Origin: CAYMTN01 sp964393335
Lineage (GTDB): Bacteria; Chloroflexota; Anaerolineae; Aggregatilineales; Aggregatilineaceae
Reading direction: 5' to 3'
DNA: 15,820 nucleotides
Assembly (NCBI GenBank): GCA_964393335.1
Contig: CAYMTN010000124.1
Span: 1-15,820 of the forward strand
Position 1 is the first letter of the stretch. The number at the start of each line of letters is the position of its first letter. The notes beneath the pieces were generated by a model, which was given only the letters and a program-made list of their open reading frames with translations, did no database searches and was not told where the DNA came from. Shown here piece by piece: positions 14,565 to 15,820 of the stretch. Position numbers and translations under genes: made by a program.

Positions 14565-14671
14565 CCCTCACCCCCGGCCCCTCTCCCGCCGAGCAGGAGA
14601 GGGGAGCAAACCTCCCGGGCGGCTGAAGTCCCCTCGCCTACTGTGTGAGAGAGGGGATTTTGGGGTGAGGG
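14565..14671 (+). repeat. Dispersed intergenic repeat, copy C
   Basis: A 107-bp element bounded by CCCTCACCCC (14565-14574) and its complement (14662-14671), same orientation as copy B. The internal CCCCTCTCC/GGAGAGGGG hairpin and the 46-bp right arm (14626-14671) are shared with the other copies. On the right the homology to copy B runs on through GCCGCA; on the left it stops at the CCCTCACCCC end. Confidence 0.8.
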
Positions 14672-14740
14672 CCGCACGCCCTATGCTTTTTACGGTAAAC
14701 GGTTCACGGTCTACGCTTTTCACGCCTATCACTGTGTACG

Positions 14741-14769
14741 ATTATAGCGGCAGGCCGGGGTCACCCGGC
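14741..14769 (-). promoter_or_regulatory. Candidate sufS-cluster promoter with palindrome
   Basis: On the minus strand a TATAAT (14746 to 14741) lies downstream of the sufD terminator and about 270 bases ahead of sufS. A perfect palindrome GCCGGG-GTCA-CCCGGC (14754-14769) covers the place where the -35 would be, so it may be an operator. There is no clear -35 match. If used, the transcript would carry repeat copy C in its leader. Confidence 0.3.
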
Positions 14770-14815
14770 AGTACTCTCTGGCGCGAAAATAGATTACATA
14801 AATCAGATAAAATTA

Positions 14816-14846
14816 ACGAAAAACCGGGCCGCACAGGACCCGGTTT
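14816..14846 (-). terminator. Intrinsic terminator of sufD
   Basis: Read on the minus strand, AAACCGGG (14846-14839) and CCCGGTTT (14828-14821) form a perfect 8-bp stem with a 10-base loop, followed by two more T, then CG and further T-rich sequence. It starts 43 bases after the sufD stop codon. Confidence 0.8.
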
Positions 14847-14889
14847 CTGGTGCGTTGCCCGGCCAAACCGACACGCAGCCCGCATACCG

Positions 14890-15820
14890 TTATGCCTGGC
14901 CCAGCAGCTTACGTTCGACATACGCCATCAGGCGCTCGCGCACGTTCTCAAACGGGATGCGGTCCAGGACCGGGACGAAGAAACCATCGACGACGAGTTT
15001 TTCGGCCTCGACACGCGGCAGGCCGCGCGTCATCAGGTAAAAGATCACATCTTCCTCGATCTGGCCGGTGGCCGAGGCGTGCGTGCAGCGCACGTCGTCC
15101 GCTTCAATTTCCAGGCCGGGGACGCTGTCGGCGCGGGCGTTGCGGCTCATCAACATGGTGCGGTTGGCCTGGAAGCCGTCCGTTTTCTGCGCGCCGGGCA
15201 GCACCTTGATCATGCCCTGCCACACGCTGCGCGCGCTGTCTTTCAACACGCCCTTGAACAGCAGGTCGGACGTGGTATTCTGCGCGTAGTGATTCTGCTG
15301 CGTATCCAGGTCCATGAACTGCTTGCCGTCCGGGAAATACATGGCGCTCATGCGGCCCCAACTGCCGCGCCCGTCCAGGTCGATCTCCATGAACGCTTTG
15401 ACGAGCTTACCGCCCATCTGCCCGGTGATCCAGTCAAGTTGGCTGTCGGCCCCGACGCGCGCGCGCTGGTGGCTGAACTCGAACATGCTGTGGCCCCAGT
15501 CTTGCAGGTTCACGAAGCGCAGGTTCGCGCCGTCCTTGACGATCAACTCAGTCGCGCCGATGAAACTCGCGTCGGAGTCCATGCTGGGCGACAGGCTCTC
15601 GTGCAGGTAGTCGATCGACGCGCCGTCCTCCAACACGACCAGCAGGTGGCCCAGAGTCGCGCCGGGGCGGGTCGCGTAAAAAATGCTGTGCGCGGGCAGC
15701 GTCACGCGTTGGCCGCGCGGCACGTATAGAAACACACCGTGCGTCCACAGCGCCGCGTTCAACGCCGCGAACTTGCCATCGTCCGGCTTGACGGCGTAAT
15801 TCATCAGGTGCTTGCGGACC
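14890..15820 (-). CDS. sufD: SufD, Fe-S cluster assembly protein (N terminus outside window)
   Basis: The C-terminal 309 residues or so of a SufB/SufD family protein, a beta-helix subunit of the SufBCD scaffold on which Fe-S clusters are assembled and through which iron entry is thought to occur. The frame runs off the right edge, and VRKHL-MNYAVKPDD shows the ATG at 15804 to be internal. SufD rather than SufB is favoured by the overall pattern: GRGSWGRMSAMYFPDGKQFMDLDTQQNH, then MLMSRNARADSVPGLEIEADDVRCTHASATGQIEEDVIFYLMTRGLP and the C-terminal LVDRIP-like end VLDRIPFENVRERLMAYVERKLLG. The His in RCTHAS corresponds to the conserved SufD histidine near the SufB interface. sufB and sufC are expected just outside the window. 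Transcription probably ends at the terminator after the stop codon. Confidence 0.92.
   Translation of the reverse strand, partial: VRKHLMNYAVKPDDGKFAALNAALWTHGVFLYVPRGQRVTLPAHSIFYATRPGATLGHLLVVLEDGASIDYLHESLSPSMDSDASFIGATELIVKDGANLRFVNLQDWGHSMFEFSHQRARVGADSQLDWITGQMGGKLVKAFMEIDLDGRGSWGRMSAMYFPDGKQFMDLDTQQNHYAQNTTSDLLFKGVLKDSARSVWQGMIKVLPGAQKTDGFQANRTMLMSRNARADSVPGLEIEADDVRCTHASATGQIEEDVIFYLMTRGLPRVEAEKLVVDGFFVPVLDRIPFENVRERLMAYVERKLLGQA

Larger units (their letters stand above)
14469..14889. other. 421-base gap between sufD and sufS, rich in inverted repeats
   Basis: No gene is supported here. From the sufD side it holds the sufD terminator, an AT-rich stretch, a minus-strand TATAAT with a nearby palindrome, an outer inverted repeat (CCGTGAACCGT at 14536-14546 and its complement at 14699-14709) and, inside that, repeat copy C. 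A further CGTGAACCGT lies at 14509-14518, followed by the small palindrome GTGAA-GCG-TTCAC (14517-14529). The last hundred or so bases form the sufS leader. Confidence 0.7.

Noticed and set aside
14665..15729. Plus-strand open frame of about 350 codons opposite sufD
   Set aside because: The minus-strand frame is an unmistakable SufD; the plus frame starts in repeat copy C and crosses the terminator.

Overview
The window is GC-rich, with strong C/G bias at third codon positions. It looks like a chromosomal segment of a member of the Chloroflexota, probably Anaerolineae-like. That placement is an inference from four things: a SufD/SufS/SufU Fe-S system using a zinc-type SufU, a bacterial eRF1-like (baeRF) protein, a membrane protein carrying tandem helix-hairpin-helix domains, and dispersed CCCTCACCCC-bounded intergenic repeats. 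No rRNA, tRNA, CRISPR array, transposase or phage gene is visible.

Left part (1-6591). The window opens inside an MFS efflux transporter (+). It converges on a 10-bp hairpin with a minus-strand gene for a two-helix membrane protein that has an Ala-Lys-Pro repeat linker and two helix-hairpin-helix domains. A MOSC protein and a HIT protein follow on the + strand, overlapping by 8 nt, then a baeRF-family protein and a 12-bp hairpin. Next comes a compact operon of a PadR-type repressor, a DrrA-like ABC ATPase and an ABC-2 permease, preceded by a promoter with a perfect palindrome that is a good candidate for PadR autoregulation.

Middle part (6592-10255). A 193-base run of five perfect hairpins precedes a PfkB-family sugar kinase. 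After it are two secreted tandem paralogues of 318 residues each. They are separated by a textbook intrinsic terminator and each has its own TATAAT box, so they are probably expressed separately. Intergenic repeat copies lie on either side of this pair.

Right part (10256-15820, all minus strand). Read in the direction of transcription, this holds the end of sufD with an intrinsic terminator, a 421-base gap holding a third repeat copy nested in a longer inverted repeat, and then a tight cluster. The cluster is sufS, sufU, a Clp-N domain fused to a site-2 (M50) intramembrane protease, a Rieske [2Fe-2S] ferredoxin and a free-standing B3/B4 (PheT-type) domain protein. SufS would take sulfur from cysteine, SufU would relay it, and the SufBCD scaffold (only SufD is partly in view) would build the cluster; the Rieske protein is a plausible client. 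The Clp-N/M50 fusion in this operon is the most unusual protein architecture in the window.
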